Source: Leifsonia sp. Root112D2
GTDB lineage: Bacteria; Actinomycetota; Actinomycetes; Actinomycetales; Microbacteriaceae
Length of the DNA stretch: 64,000 bases
Reading direction: 5' to 3'
Assembly: GCF_001424905.1 (NCBI RefSeq)
Contig: NZ_LMCU01000001.1
Location: 2,411,480 to 2,475,479, forward strand
Positions 23,765 through 30,943 of this stretch are shown here, piece after piece; the stretch's first letter is position 1, and each line of letters begins with the position of its first letter. The notes under the pieces are model-generated. The model worked only from the letters and a program-made list of their open reading frames with translations, did no database searches and had not been told where the DNA came from. Position numbers and translations under genes: made by a program.

Positions 23765-25420
23765 TCAGAGCGCCGCGACCGCGCGACCGGCGATGCGGCC
23801 CGAGAACAGGCATCCGCCCAGGAAGGTGCCCTCGAGCGAGCGGTAGCCATGCACACCGCCCCCGCCGAAGCCGCTGGCCTCACCCGCGGCGTACAGCCCG
23901 GAGATCGGCCGCCCGTCTGCCGTCAGTGCGCGCGCCGACAGGTCGGTCTCGATGCCGCCGAGCGACTTGCGGGTGAGAATGTGCAGCTTCACGGCGATGA
24001 GCGGACCGGCCTTCTCATCGAGCAGCTTGTGCGGGCTCGCCACGCGGATGAGCTTGTCACCCCGGTAGTTTCGGGCGCCGCGCAGGGCCGTGATCTGGGC
24101 ATCCTTCGAGAAGTCGTTGTCCAGCTCACGGTCGCGTTCGCGGATGTGCTGCTCAACGAGCACGGTATCCAGCTCGTCGCCGGCCAGCCTCTGCATCCCC
24201 GCGAGCAGCTCGGGCAGCGTGTCGGCGACCACAAAGTCGGCACCCTTCTCTTTGAATGCCTCCACGGGAGCCGGGGCGCCGGGCAGAACCCGCCTGGCCA
24301 GCAGCTTGTAGTCCTTGTTGGTCAGATCGGGGTTCTGTTCGCTGCCCGAGAGGGCGAATTCCTTCTCGATGATCTTCTGCGTCAGAACGAACCAGCTGTG
24401 ATCGTGGCCGGTTCTCCTCAGGTGTTCGAGCGTGCCGAGGGTGTCGAATCCGGGAAACAAGGGGATGGGCAGGCGCTTGCCCGTCGCATCCAGCCACAGC
24501 GAAGACGGCCCAGGCAGAATGCGGATGCCGTGCCGCTGCCACACGGGGCTCCAGTTCTCGATGCCCTCCACGTAGTGCCACATGCGGTCGCCGTTGATCA
24601 GGCGTGCCCCCGCGCGCTCGGCAATGCCGAGCATCAGTCCGTCCACGTGCGCAGGCACGCCCGACAACATGTGTGCCGGGGGAGTGCCGAGTCGCTCGGG
24701 CCACTGCGCGCGAACCAGCTCATGGTTGCCGCCGATGCCACCGCTGGTCACCACGACGGCCGGCGCCCGCAGCTCGAAGTCACCGGCGATGTCGCGGTTG
24801 CTCGCCTCGCCGCGCAGCGCGGCATCCGGTGCGAGCACCTCGCCGCGTGCGCCCACGACGGCCCCGCTTTCGACGATCAGTTCCGTGACGCGGCGGCGGT
24901 GCAGGATGCGAGCGGTGCCGTCATCCACCCCCTGACGCACCCGGCGCAGGAACGGCTCGAGCACGCCGGGGCCCGTGCCCCAGGTGATGTGGAAGCGGGG
25001 AACGGAGTTGCCGTGCCCGCCAGCGGTGTATCCGCCGCGCTCGGCCCAACCAACGACGGGAAAGAAACGCACACCCTTTCCTCGCAGCCAGGCGCGCTTT
25101 TCGCCCGCGGCGAAGTCGAGGTACGCCTCGGCCCACGCTCGCGGCCAGGTATCTTCCTCGCGGTCGAAGCCCGCGGTACCGAACCAGTCCTGCCGTGCGA
25201 GCTCGGCCGAATCGCGGATGCCCATGCGCCGCTGTTCGGGGGAGCCCACGAGAAAAAGTCCGCCGAAGGACCACCAGGCCTGCCCGCCGAGAGAGGCCGC
25301 AGGCTCCTGCTCGAGAATCGTGACGGTCTTGCCCGCATCCAGCACTTCGGCTGCAGCTACCAGCCCGGCAAGCCCGGCGCCCACGATAATGGCGTCGTCG
25401 CGCCGCACGTTCTCCGTCAT
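23765..25420 (-). CDS. FAD-dependent dehydrogenase (KsdD/fumarate reductase flavoprotein family)
   Basis: A flavoprotein of 551 residues. The N-terminal FAD Rossmann motif is IIVGAGLAGLVAAAE (about 11-25), with SLGGQAWWSFGGL contacting the flavin. A substrate domain and the C-terminal FAD motif SGLYAAGEASGFGGGGVHGY follow, the last typical of the 3-ketosteroid-dehydrogenase/fumarate-reductase superfamily. Many genomes carry this full-length form annotated only as FAD-binding dehydrogenase. The substrate is unknown; nothing nearby points to steroid catabolism. Confidence 0.88.
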   Translation of the reverse strand: MTENVRRDDAIIVGAGLAGLVAAAEVLDAGKTVTILEQEPAASLGGQAWWSFGGLFLVGSPEQRRMGIRDSAELARQDWFGTAGFDREEDTWPRAWAEAYLDFAAGEKRAWLRGKGVRFFPVVGWAERGGYTAGGHGNSVPRFHITWGTGPGVLEPFLRRVRQGVDDGTARILHRRRVTELIVESGAVVGARGEVLAPDAALRGEASNRDIAGDFELRAPAVVVTSGGIGGNHELVRAQWPERLGTPPAHMLSGVPAHVDGLMLGIAERAGARLINGDRMWHYVEGIENWSPVWQRHGIRILPGPSSLWLDATGKRLPIPLFPGFDTLGTLEHLRRTGHDHSWFVLTQKIIEKEFALSGSEQNPDLTNKDYKLLARRVLPGAPAPVEAFKEKGADFVVADTLPELLAGMQRLAGDELDTVLVEQHIRERDRELDNDFSKDAQITALRGARNYRGDKLIRVASPHKLLDEKAGPLIAVKLHILTRKSLGGIETDLSARALTADGRPISGLYAAGEASGFGGGGVHGYRSLEGTFLGGCLFSGRIAGRAVAAL

Positions 25421-25495
25421 CCGTCCAACTCCTTTGTCGCGGGTGATGTCTTTCCATGCTATTCGGCGAGACGTCCCACCCCCGACGGAGTGCGA

Positions 25496-25945
25496 CTATT
25501 CGTCGAAAGTGTTCACCATGGCGTGTGCGGCACGGTCGAGATACGCCCAGAGCGTGGCGTCCTGCAGCGGCGGCAGCGTCAGCGTGTCAATCGCGACGCG
25601 CATGTGGTGCAGCCAGCGGTCGCGGGCATCCGGATTCACCGTGAACGGCACGTGACGCATGCGCAGCCGCGGATGCCCGCGCTGCTCGCTGTAGGTGCCT
25701 GGCCCGCCCCAGTATTGCTCGAGGAACATGCGCAGCCGCTCGGCGGCAGGGCCGAGATCTTCCTCCGGGTACATGGGCTTCAGCACGGGGTCGTCGGCCA
25801 CGCCGCGGTAGAACTCGTCGACCAGACGCTGGAATGTCTCGTGACCGCCCACCTGCTCGTAGAACGTCTCGCCGAGTTGGGCACCACCGGAGCTGCCACG
25901 CAGGATGATCGGACTCGGCGCTGCGGGCGGCTCGTTGTCACTCAT
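25496..25945 (-). CDS. truncated haemoglobin, group II (GlbO-like)
   Basis: 2-on-2 globin of 149 residues. It contains FYEQVGGHETFQRLVDEFYRGV (helix A/B region), YWGGPGTYSEQRGHPRLRMRHVPF with the group II pattern around the proximal His, and RDRWLHHM, where conserved Trp/His residues sit in helix G. Group II globins bind O2 tightly and act in oxygen chemistry or peroxide handling. The ATG lies inside the last codons of the mscS gene (8-nt overlap), so both are expressed together. Confidence 0.92.
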   Translation of the reverse strand: MSDNEPPAAPSPIILRGSSGGAQLGETFYEQVGGHETFQRLVDEFYRGVADDPVLKPMYPEEDLGPAAERLRMFLEQYWGGPGTYSEQRGHPRLRMRHVPFTVNPDARDRWLHHMRVAIDTLTLPPLQDATLWAYLDRAAHAMVNTFDE

Positions 25946-27050
25946 GCGGATTCTCCGGTTTCGTCTGGTGTGCGGGCGTCTGATGAACCGTCGAGATCGA
26001 TCGTGGATCGACGGCGCCGGCGCGCGCGTTGCGGGCCGCCCTGCCTTTGAGCTTCTTCACGGGCGGCACCACGGTCACCGGCTTGGTGCGTGGCGGCCGG
26101 GCTCCGGTGACGCTGGTCGCGCCGTCGAATCCGGTGAGCACGACGGTGTTCAGCGCCGGCAGCTTCACATCGAGCGCGTCAACGGCCTTCTTCAGCCGTA
26201 CCCGCAGCTCGCGCGCAACATCGTCTTTCGCATTCGTGCGGGTCTTGAGAACGATGCGAATGACGAGGGCGTCCTCCGAGATCGATTCCATTCCCCACAA
26301 CTCGGCCTTGTCGAGTATGCGCGAGCGCCATTTGGGTGTGGCAACGAGCTCGTTCGCTGCCTCAAGCATCGCGTGCTGCACGGCGTCGACATCCGCGTCG
26401 TAGGGAATCGCGAGATCAATGATCACGCGGGCCCAGCCCTGCGACATATTGCCGACGCGCAGAATCTCGCCGTTGCGCACGAACCACAGCGTTCCATTCA
26501 CGTCGCGCACCTGGGTGATGCGGATGCCCACCGCCTCGACAACACCCGTCGCCGGCCCGACGTCGACGACATCGCCGACGCCGAGTTGATCCTCGACAAC
26601 CATGAACAGCCCGTTGAGCACGTCCTTGACGATGTTCTGGGCGCCGAAACCGAGGCCGGCGCCGAGGGCCGCGGTGAGCAGGGCGAACGAGCCGATGATG
26701 GTCTTGTCGATGGTGTTCACGATCAAGAGGATCGCGACTATCACCACTATGACGTTGATGATATTGCTCAGCACCGAACCCAGGGTGCGCGTGCGCTGAA
26801 CGACTCGAACCGCAGCGAGCGGGGAGACCATGAGCGCCTGCGTGTCGTCGACGTTCTGCTTGCTTTTCACCCCGTTGACGATGCGGTCGACGACGTGTCG
26901 AATGACAACGCGCAGAATCCAACTGGCCAGGAACGCCACGATGATGATGATTGCAATGGTGATGAGCCGCCAGCCCCAGCCCCCGGCCGAGAAAGGTGCG
27001 CCGATGGCATTCCAGAAATCGGTCATCACGTTGGTCGCTTTCATAGGCAT
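25938..27050 (-). CDS. mechanosensitive ion channel of the MscS family
   Basis: A 370-residue channel protein with hydrophobic helices at about 28-48 and 90-115. The pore-lining helix region (LTAALGAGLGFGAQNIVKDVLNG) and the following beta domain (GVGDVVDVGPATGVVEAVGIR) are classic MscS. The C-terminal 60 residues are basic and disordered. It should release solutes on hypo-osmotic shock. ATG 27050 is chosen; ATGs at 27044 and 27026 are in frame. TAGACT lies only 3 nt before 27050 and 9 nt before 27044. Confidence 0.9.
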   Translation of the reverse strand: MPMKATNVMTDFWNAIGAPFSAGGWGWRLITIAIIIIVAFLASWILRVVIRHVVDRIVNGVKSKQNVDDTQALMVSPLAAVRVVQRTRTLGSVLSNIINVIVVIVAILLIVNTIDKTIIGSFALLTAALGAGLGFGAQNIVKDVLNGLFMVVEDQLGVGDVVDVGPATGVVEAVGIRITQVRDVNGTLWFVRNGEILRVGNMSQGWARVIIDLAIPYDADVDAVQHAMLEAANELVATPKWRSRILDKAELWGMESISEDALVIRIVLKTRTNAKDDVARELRVRLKKAVDALDVKLPALNTVVLTGFDGATSVTGARPPRTKPVTVVPPVKKLKGRAARNARAGAVDPRSISTVHQTPAHQTKPENPHE

Positions 27051-27102
27051 GCCAGTCTATCGGCGTGCCTCTGCGTGACCGCTGGGCGCGCCCTCTGCAT
27101 CA

Positions 27103-27774
27103 TCATCGCCGCACGAGCCCGTTCTCGTACGCGAAGATCACGGCCTGCACCCGATCACGCAGCCCGAGCTTCTGCAGCACCCGTCCCACGTGGGTCTTTA
27201 CCGTTGATTCCGTCAGGAACAGGCGCGTGGCCAGCTCGGCATTGGTGAGGCCCTCTCCGATGGCAAGCAGCACCTCGCGCTCACGCGGGGTCAGCGCCGC
27301 CGCGGCATCCGGTGAGGCATCCGTGCCGGGCGCCGGTTCGGTCGGGAGTTGCGTCGAAAACAGTTCGAGCATCTTGCGGGTGACCCGGCCGGAAATGACT
27401 GCGTCTCCGCTGACGACCGAGCGGATCGCCCCCAGCAGTTCCGCGGGCCGGGCGTCCTTGAGCAGAAAACCGCTCGCGCCGGCGCGCAGGCCCCCGAAGG
27501 CGTATTCGTCGAGGTCGAAGGTGGTGAGAATGATGACGCGGCTCTCCGGTCTGGCCGCGATGATGCGTCGCGTGGCCTCGATGCCGTCGAGGCGGGGCAT
27601 GCGCACATCCATGAGCACGACATCCGGCTGCTCGCTGGCTGCCAGCCGAACCGCTTCCTCGCCGTCGGATGCCTCGCCGACGACCTGCAGATCGGGCTCG
27701 GCATCGAGCACCATGCGAAAGCCCATGCGCACGAGTGCCTGGTCGTCCACCAGAAGAATGCGGATCGCGGTCAT
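27103..27774 (-). CDS. NarL/LuxR-type response regulator
   Basis: A 223-residue regulator. The receiver domain has the acidic pocket VDDQAL and phosphoacceptor DVVLMDVRMP (about residue 55). The C-terminal LuxR helix-turn-helix (LTPREREVLLAIGEGLTNAELATRLFLTESTVKTH) follows. The ATG overlaps the stop of the histidine kinase gene by 4 nt. It is last in a four-gene operon (ATPase, permease, kinase, regulator) and probably controls that operon. Confidence 0.95.
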   Translation of the reverse strand: MTAIRILLVDDQALVRMGFRMVLDAEPDLQVVGEASDGEEAVRLAASEQPDVVLMDVRMPRLDGIEATRRIIAARPESRVIILTTFDLDEYAFGGLRAGASGFLLKDARPAELLGAIRSVVSGDAVISGRVTRKMLELFSTQLPTEPAPGTDASPDAAAALTPREREVLLAIGEGLTNAELATRLFLTESTVKTHVGRVLQKLGLRDRVQAVIFAYENGLVRR

Positions 27775-29039
27775 GCGTCGTTGCCCTCCCCGGCATCGAA
27801 TTCGGCGCGAACCCGCCAGCCGCCGCCGTCGCGCGGACCGGAGGTCACGGTTCCACCATAGAGCGCGACGCGCTCCGCGATGCCGACCAGCCCACGGGCC
27901 GCGCCCTGGCCCGGCACGAAGGTGCCGCTGCCGTTATCCGAGACGGTGATGGCGACGGTCCGCGCGGCGTAGCGGATGTCGACGGCGACGGTCGTCGCAT
28001 CCGGCGCGTACCGCAGGGCGTTCGTCAGCGATTCCTGCACGGTGCGGAAGACCGTGAGCTGGCGCCCCGGATCGTTCGGCGCGATACCGGTGACGGAAGA
28101 TCGTACCGGCAGGCCGGCGGTGCGGAATGTCTCGATGAGCGCCGCAAGGCTGTCAGTTCCCGGCTGAGGGGCGAGTGCGTCGCCCGACGCGGATTCCTGC
28201 TCGGTGAGCACGCCCAGCATGCGCCGCATCTCGGTCAGGGCCTGGCGGCCGGTTTCGGCGACCTGGCGCATCGCCGCCTCCGAGCGTTCGGGCGCCGTGC
28301 CGGTCAGGGCCGCGGAACCATCGGCGAGTGTCACCATCACGGTGAGGCTGTGCGAGACGATGTCGTGCATCTCCCGGGCGATGCGCGCGCGCTCGGCCGC
28401 GGTGGCGAGTTGCGCCTGCTGGTCGCGTTCCCGGGCGAGCTGTGCGGCACGATCGAGCAAGGCCTCAAGGTAACGCTTGCGGTTGCCGATATTCACGCCG
28501 ATGAGCACCGCCAGCAGCATCAGTACCGCCCACGTCGCAACAGGCGCGCTGCCGATACCGAAGTCGGTGGGTCGTGGCAGCGGCAGGAGTGAGCCGATGC
28601 TCAGTGCGGCGACCGCACAGGCGAGGCCGATCCACGCCGCGCGATTCGAGCGATAGACCGCCACGGCGTAGAGCAGGAAGCAGATTCCGAAGGCAAGAAG
28701 GCTGCCCTGCCAGGGGAAGGCGATGGTCGCGCAGAAGATCGACACTCCCAGGGCGGTCAGTGGTATTCGTCGCCGCAGCAGCACTGCCGCCACCGACACC
28801 GTGGCGAAGACGATGCCGAGAACGTCGAGCACGGCGGCGCCGGCATCTGAAGAGGGGCGTGCCGCGAGCACGATCGTGCCCACGAGAACGGGGATCGCGT
28901 AGAACGCGGTGATGAGCGAATCGGTGACCCACGGATGCCGGGCCCAGAACCGGCGGATGACGCCGGGCGGCCGGGGCAGACGCAAATCTCCCTCGGCCGC
29001 AGAAGCCGTGCGGCCGAGGGAGATCGCGGATTGCGCCAT
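27771..29039 (-). CDS. sensor histidine kinase (HisKA_3 type)
   Basis: A 422-residue kinase with about five N-terminal membrane helices (about 35-185). The dimerisation/phosphoacceptor segment is RIAREMHDIVSHSLTVMV, with the His of MHD as phosphorylation site. The ATPase domain has VQESLTNALRYAP (N box) and DNGSG (G1). With no large extracellular loop, it probably senses within the membrane. Starts 10 nt after the ABC permease gene; its partner regulator follows with a 4-nt overlap. Confidence 0.93.
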   Translation of the reverse strand: MAQSAISLGRTASAAEGDLRLPRPPGVIRRFWARHPWVTDSLITAFYAIPVLVGTIVLAARPSSDAGAAVLDVLGIVFATVSVAAVLLRRRIPLTALGVSIFCATIAFPWQGSLLAFGICFLLYAVAVYRSNRAAWIGLACAVAALSIGSLLPLPRPTDFGIGSAPVATWAVLMLLAVLIGVNIGNRKRYLEALLDRAAQLARERDQQAQLATAAERARIAREMHDIVSHSLTVMVTLADGSAALTGTAPERSEAAMRQVAETGRQALTEMRRMLGVLTEQESASGDALAPQPGTDSLAALIETFRTAGLPVRSSVTGIAPNDPGRQLTVFRTVQESLTNALRYAPDATTVAVDIRYAARTVAITVSDNGSGTFVPGQGAARGLVGIAERVALYGGTVTSGPRDGGGWRVRAEFDAGEGNDA

Positions 29040-29049
29040 GCTCAGGACT

Positions 29050-29922
29050 TTACGCGTCCCGCCGCTTCAGCAGCACGGACGCGGTCGTCAGCAGCACGAC
29101 GATCCAGGCCAGCAGCACAAGCAGACCCTGCACGCCGTCGAGAACGACGAGCCCGGCCGGCGGCTGGGCAGCGGCCTGCGCCGCTGCGCTGTGCCCGAGT
29201 TCGAACATCTTTCCGCCGGCGCTGGAGGGCAGGAACGCCATGACGTTCTGGATCCACTGCGCATTCGTGAGCGACGCGAAAATCTGCAGCACCAGCGGAA
29301 CGACCAGCAAGAGACCAAGGGCCGTGGCGATACCTCCGGCGCTGCTGCGCAGGATCGCGCCGAAGGCGAGCGCCATCACGGCGATCAGGGCAAGGTAGCC
29401 CGCGCCGCCAAGCAGAGCCCACAGCACCCCGGGGTCGCCCAGGTGCGGCTCGATGCCTTTGCCCGAGAGGATCGGGATCGTCACAAGCGCGGTAATCGCG
29501 ATGGAGACGAGCGCGACCACGAATGTCGTCAGGGCAAGCACGAGCGCCTTCGCGAACAGGGCGGGCAGCCGCGCGGGCACCGCCGCGAATGTCGAGCGGA
29601 TCATGCCCGTCGAGTACTCGCCACTGATGATGAGCACGCCGAGCACGGCGGCAACCAGCTGTGTGAAGTTCACGCCGAGCGTCGCGACGTTGACCGCCAG
29701 GCCCTTTTGCGACTCCTCGTCCACGGTGCCGCCGGTATTGACCGTGAAGGCGAGCAAGATGCCGAAGCCGATGGTGAGCAGCGCGATGATGCCGAAGCAC
29801 CACACGGTGGAGCGCAGCGTGCGCAGTTTGATCCATTCGCTTCGCATGACCCGGCCGAAGGTCACGCCGGTGGTGGCCGGCGTGCTGGGCACGTGGGTTG
29901 CGGGAGCTGTTGCCGTGGTCAT
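29050..29922 (-). CDS. ABC-2 type transporter permease
   Basis: A 290-residue membrane protein with six hydrophobic segments, preceded by a Thr/Pro-rich tail and the ABC-2 amphipathic entry segment (MRSEWIKLRTLRSTVW). ISGEYSTGMIRSTFA between helices 2 and 3 is the standard ABC-2 coupling motif. ATG 29922 overlaps the ATPase stop by 4 nt. The frame is open far upstream through the ATPase gene, but that is shadow sequence. The exported compound is unknown. Confidence 0.9.
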   Translation of the reverse strand: MTTATAPATHVPSTPATTGVTFGRVMRSEWIKLRTLRSTVWCFGIIALLTIGFGILLAFTVNTGGTVDEESQKGLAVNVATLGVNFTQLVAAVLGVLIISGEYSTGMIRSTFAAVPARLPALFAKALVLALTTFVVALVSIAITALVTIPILSGKGIEPHLGDPGVLWALLGGAGYLALIAVMALAFGAILRSSAGGIATALGLLLVVPLVLQIFASLTNAQWIQNVMAFLPSSAGGKMFELGHSAAAQAAAQPPAGLVVLDGVQGLLVLLAWIVVLLTTASVLLKRRDA

Positions 29923-30830
29923 CGGGAAACCTCCGAGTGGTATTCGACGTCGTCCTGGGTGAGTTCGAGATAGGCATCCTCGAGCGAGGCGCCGACGGGG
30001 GTCAGTTCGTGCAGCACGATTCCGGCCTGGGCGGCCGCCTCGCCGATCTGAGCGGATGCCAGCCCCACGACCTGAAGCTGGTCGCTGTCTGTGCTGGTCA
30101 CCGTGACATCCGCGCCGGCGATTCGGCGGGCGAGATCGTCGGCCTGCGGGGTACGCACGCGCACGGAGGTGCCCTTCGCCGCCGCGAGAATCTCGCTGAC
30201 CGGGGCATCCGCGATGATGCGGCCGCGCCCGAGCACGATGATGTGGTCGGCGGTCTGGGCCATCTCGCTCATGAGATGCGAGGAGAGAAAGACGGTGCGA
30301 CCCTGCGAGGCAAGATACTTGGTGAGCTGGCGCACCCACATCACGCCCTCGGGGTCGAGGCCGTTGACGGGCTCGTCGAGGATGAGTGTCTGCGGATCGC
30401 CGAGCAGGGCAGCGGCGATGCCGAGGCGCTGGCCCATGCCGAGCGAGAAGCCGCCGACCCGCTTGCTCGCAACGGTCTCGAGACCGGTCATGGCGATGAC
30501 CTCGTGCACGCGTGCCCGGCCGATGCCGTGGGTGGCGGCCATCGCCAGCAGGTGGTTGAAGGCGGTTCGTCCGGTGTGGATGGCCTTGGCGTCCAGCAGC
30601 GCGCCGACTTCGTGCAGCGGGGCACGGTGTTCGGCGTACCGTTTTCCGTTCACCGTGACGCTGCCCTCGCTCGGGCGATCCAGCCCCACGACGGTGCGCA
30701 TCGTCGTGGACTTGCCGGCGCCGTTCGGGCCGAGAAAGCCGGTGACGAGTCCGGGTCGTACGGTTGCGGTGATGTTGTCGACGGCGGTCTTGGCGCCGTA
30801 GCGCTTGGTGAGCCCTTGTATCTCGATCAT
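29919..30830 (-). CDS. ABC transporter ATP-binding protein (export type)
   Basis: A 303-residue ATPase with Walker A GPNGAGKST at about 35-43, Q-loop region, signature FSLGMGQRLGIAAALL (an SLGMGQR variant usual for this drug/antibiotic exporter group), Walker B TLILDEPVNGLD and H-loop SSHLMSEM. The C-terminal 90 residues form the usual accessory domain. ATG 30830 is preceded by TATTCT with a 7-nt gap. Together with the permease it makes a two-component exporter co-transcribed with a two-component system. Confidence 0.93.
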   Translation of the reverse strand: MIEIQGLTKRYGAKTAVDNITATVRPGLVTGFLGPNGAGKSTTMRTVVGLDRPSEGSVTVNGKRYAEHRAPLHEVGALLDAKAIHTGRTAFNHLLAMAATHGIGRARVHEVIAMTGLETVASKRVGGFSLGMGQRLGIAAALLGDPQTLILDEPVNGLDPEGVMWVRQLTKYLASQGRTVFLSSHLMSEMAQTADHIIVLGRGRIIADAPVSEILAAAKGTSVRVRTPQADDLARRIAGADVTVTSTDSDQLQVVGLASAQIGEAAAQAGIVLHELTPVGASLEDAYLELTQDDVEYHSEVSR

Positions 30831-30837
30831 GTATTCC

Positions 30838-30843
30838 AGAATA
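30838..30843 (-). promoter_or_regulatory. -10 box of the ABC/two-component operon (leaderless)
   Basis: TATTCT on the minus strand, 7 nt before the ATG at 30830. Confidence 0.5.
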
Positions 30844-30894
30844 GGAATAGATGCGCAACGACGGAGTCCCCCGCGCGGCGGGTTTAACGCGGCA

Positions 30895-30922
30895 GGGCCG
30901 TGGTACCGAGGTACCACGGCCC
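30895..30922 (-). terminator. hairpin downstream of pepN
   Basis: GGGCCGTGGTACC and its exact inverse GGTACCACGGCCC are separated by 2 nt (30908-30909), a 13-bp GC-rich stem. It lies 22 nt past the pepN stop and before the next operon on the same strand. No strong U-tract follows, as is usual for actinobacterial terminators. Confidence 0.75.
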
Positions 30923-30943
30923 CTCCGATGGGGTCGTCAGCGG

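Noticed and set aside
29050..30858. Single 602-codon frame spanning ATPase and permease
   Set aside because: The N-terminal half is an alternate-frame reading of the ATPase gene; the permease starts at 29922.
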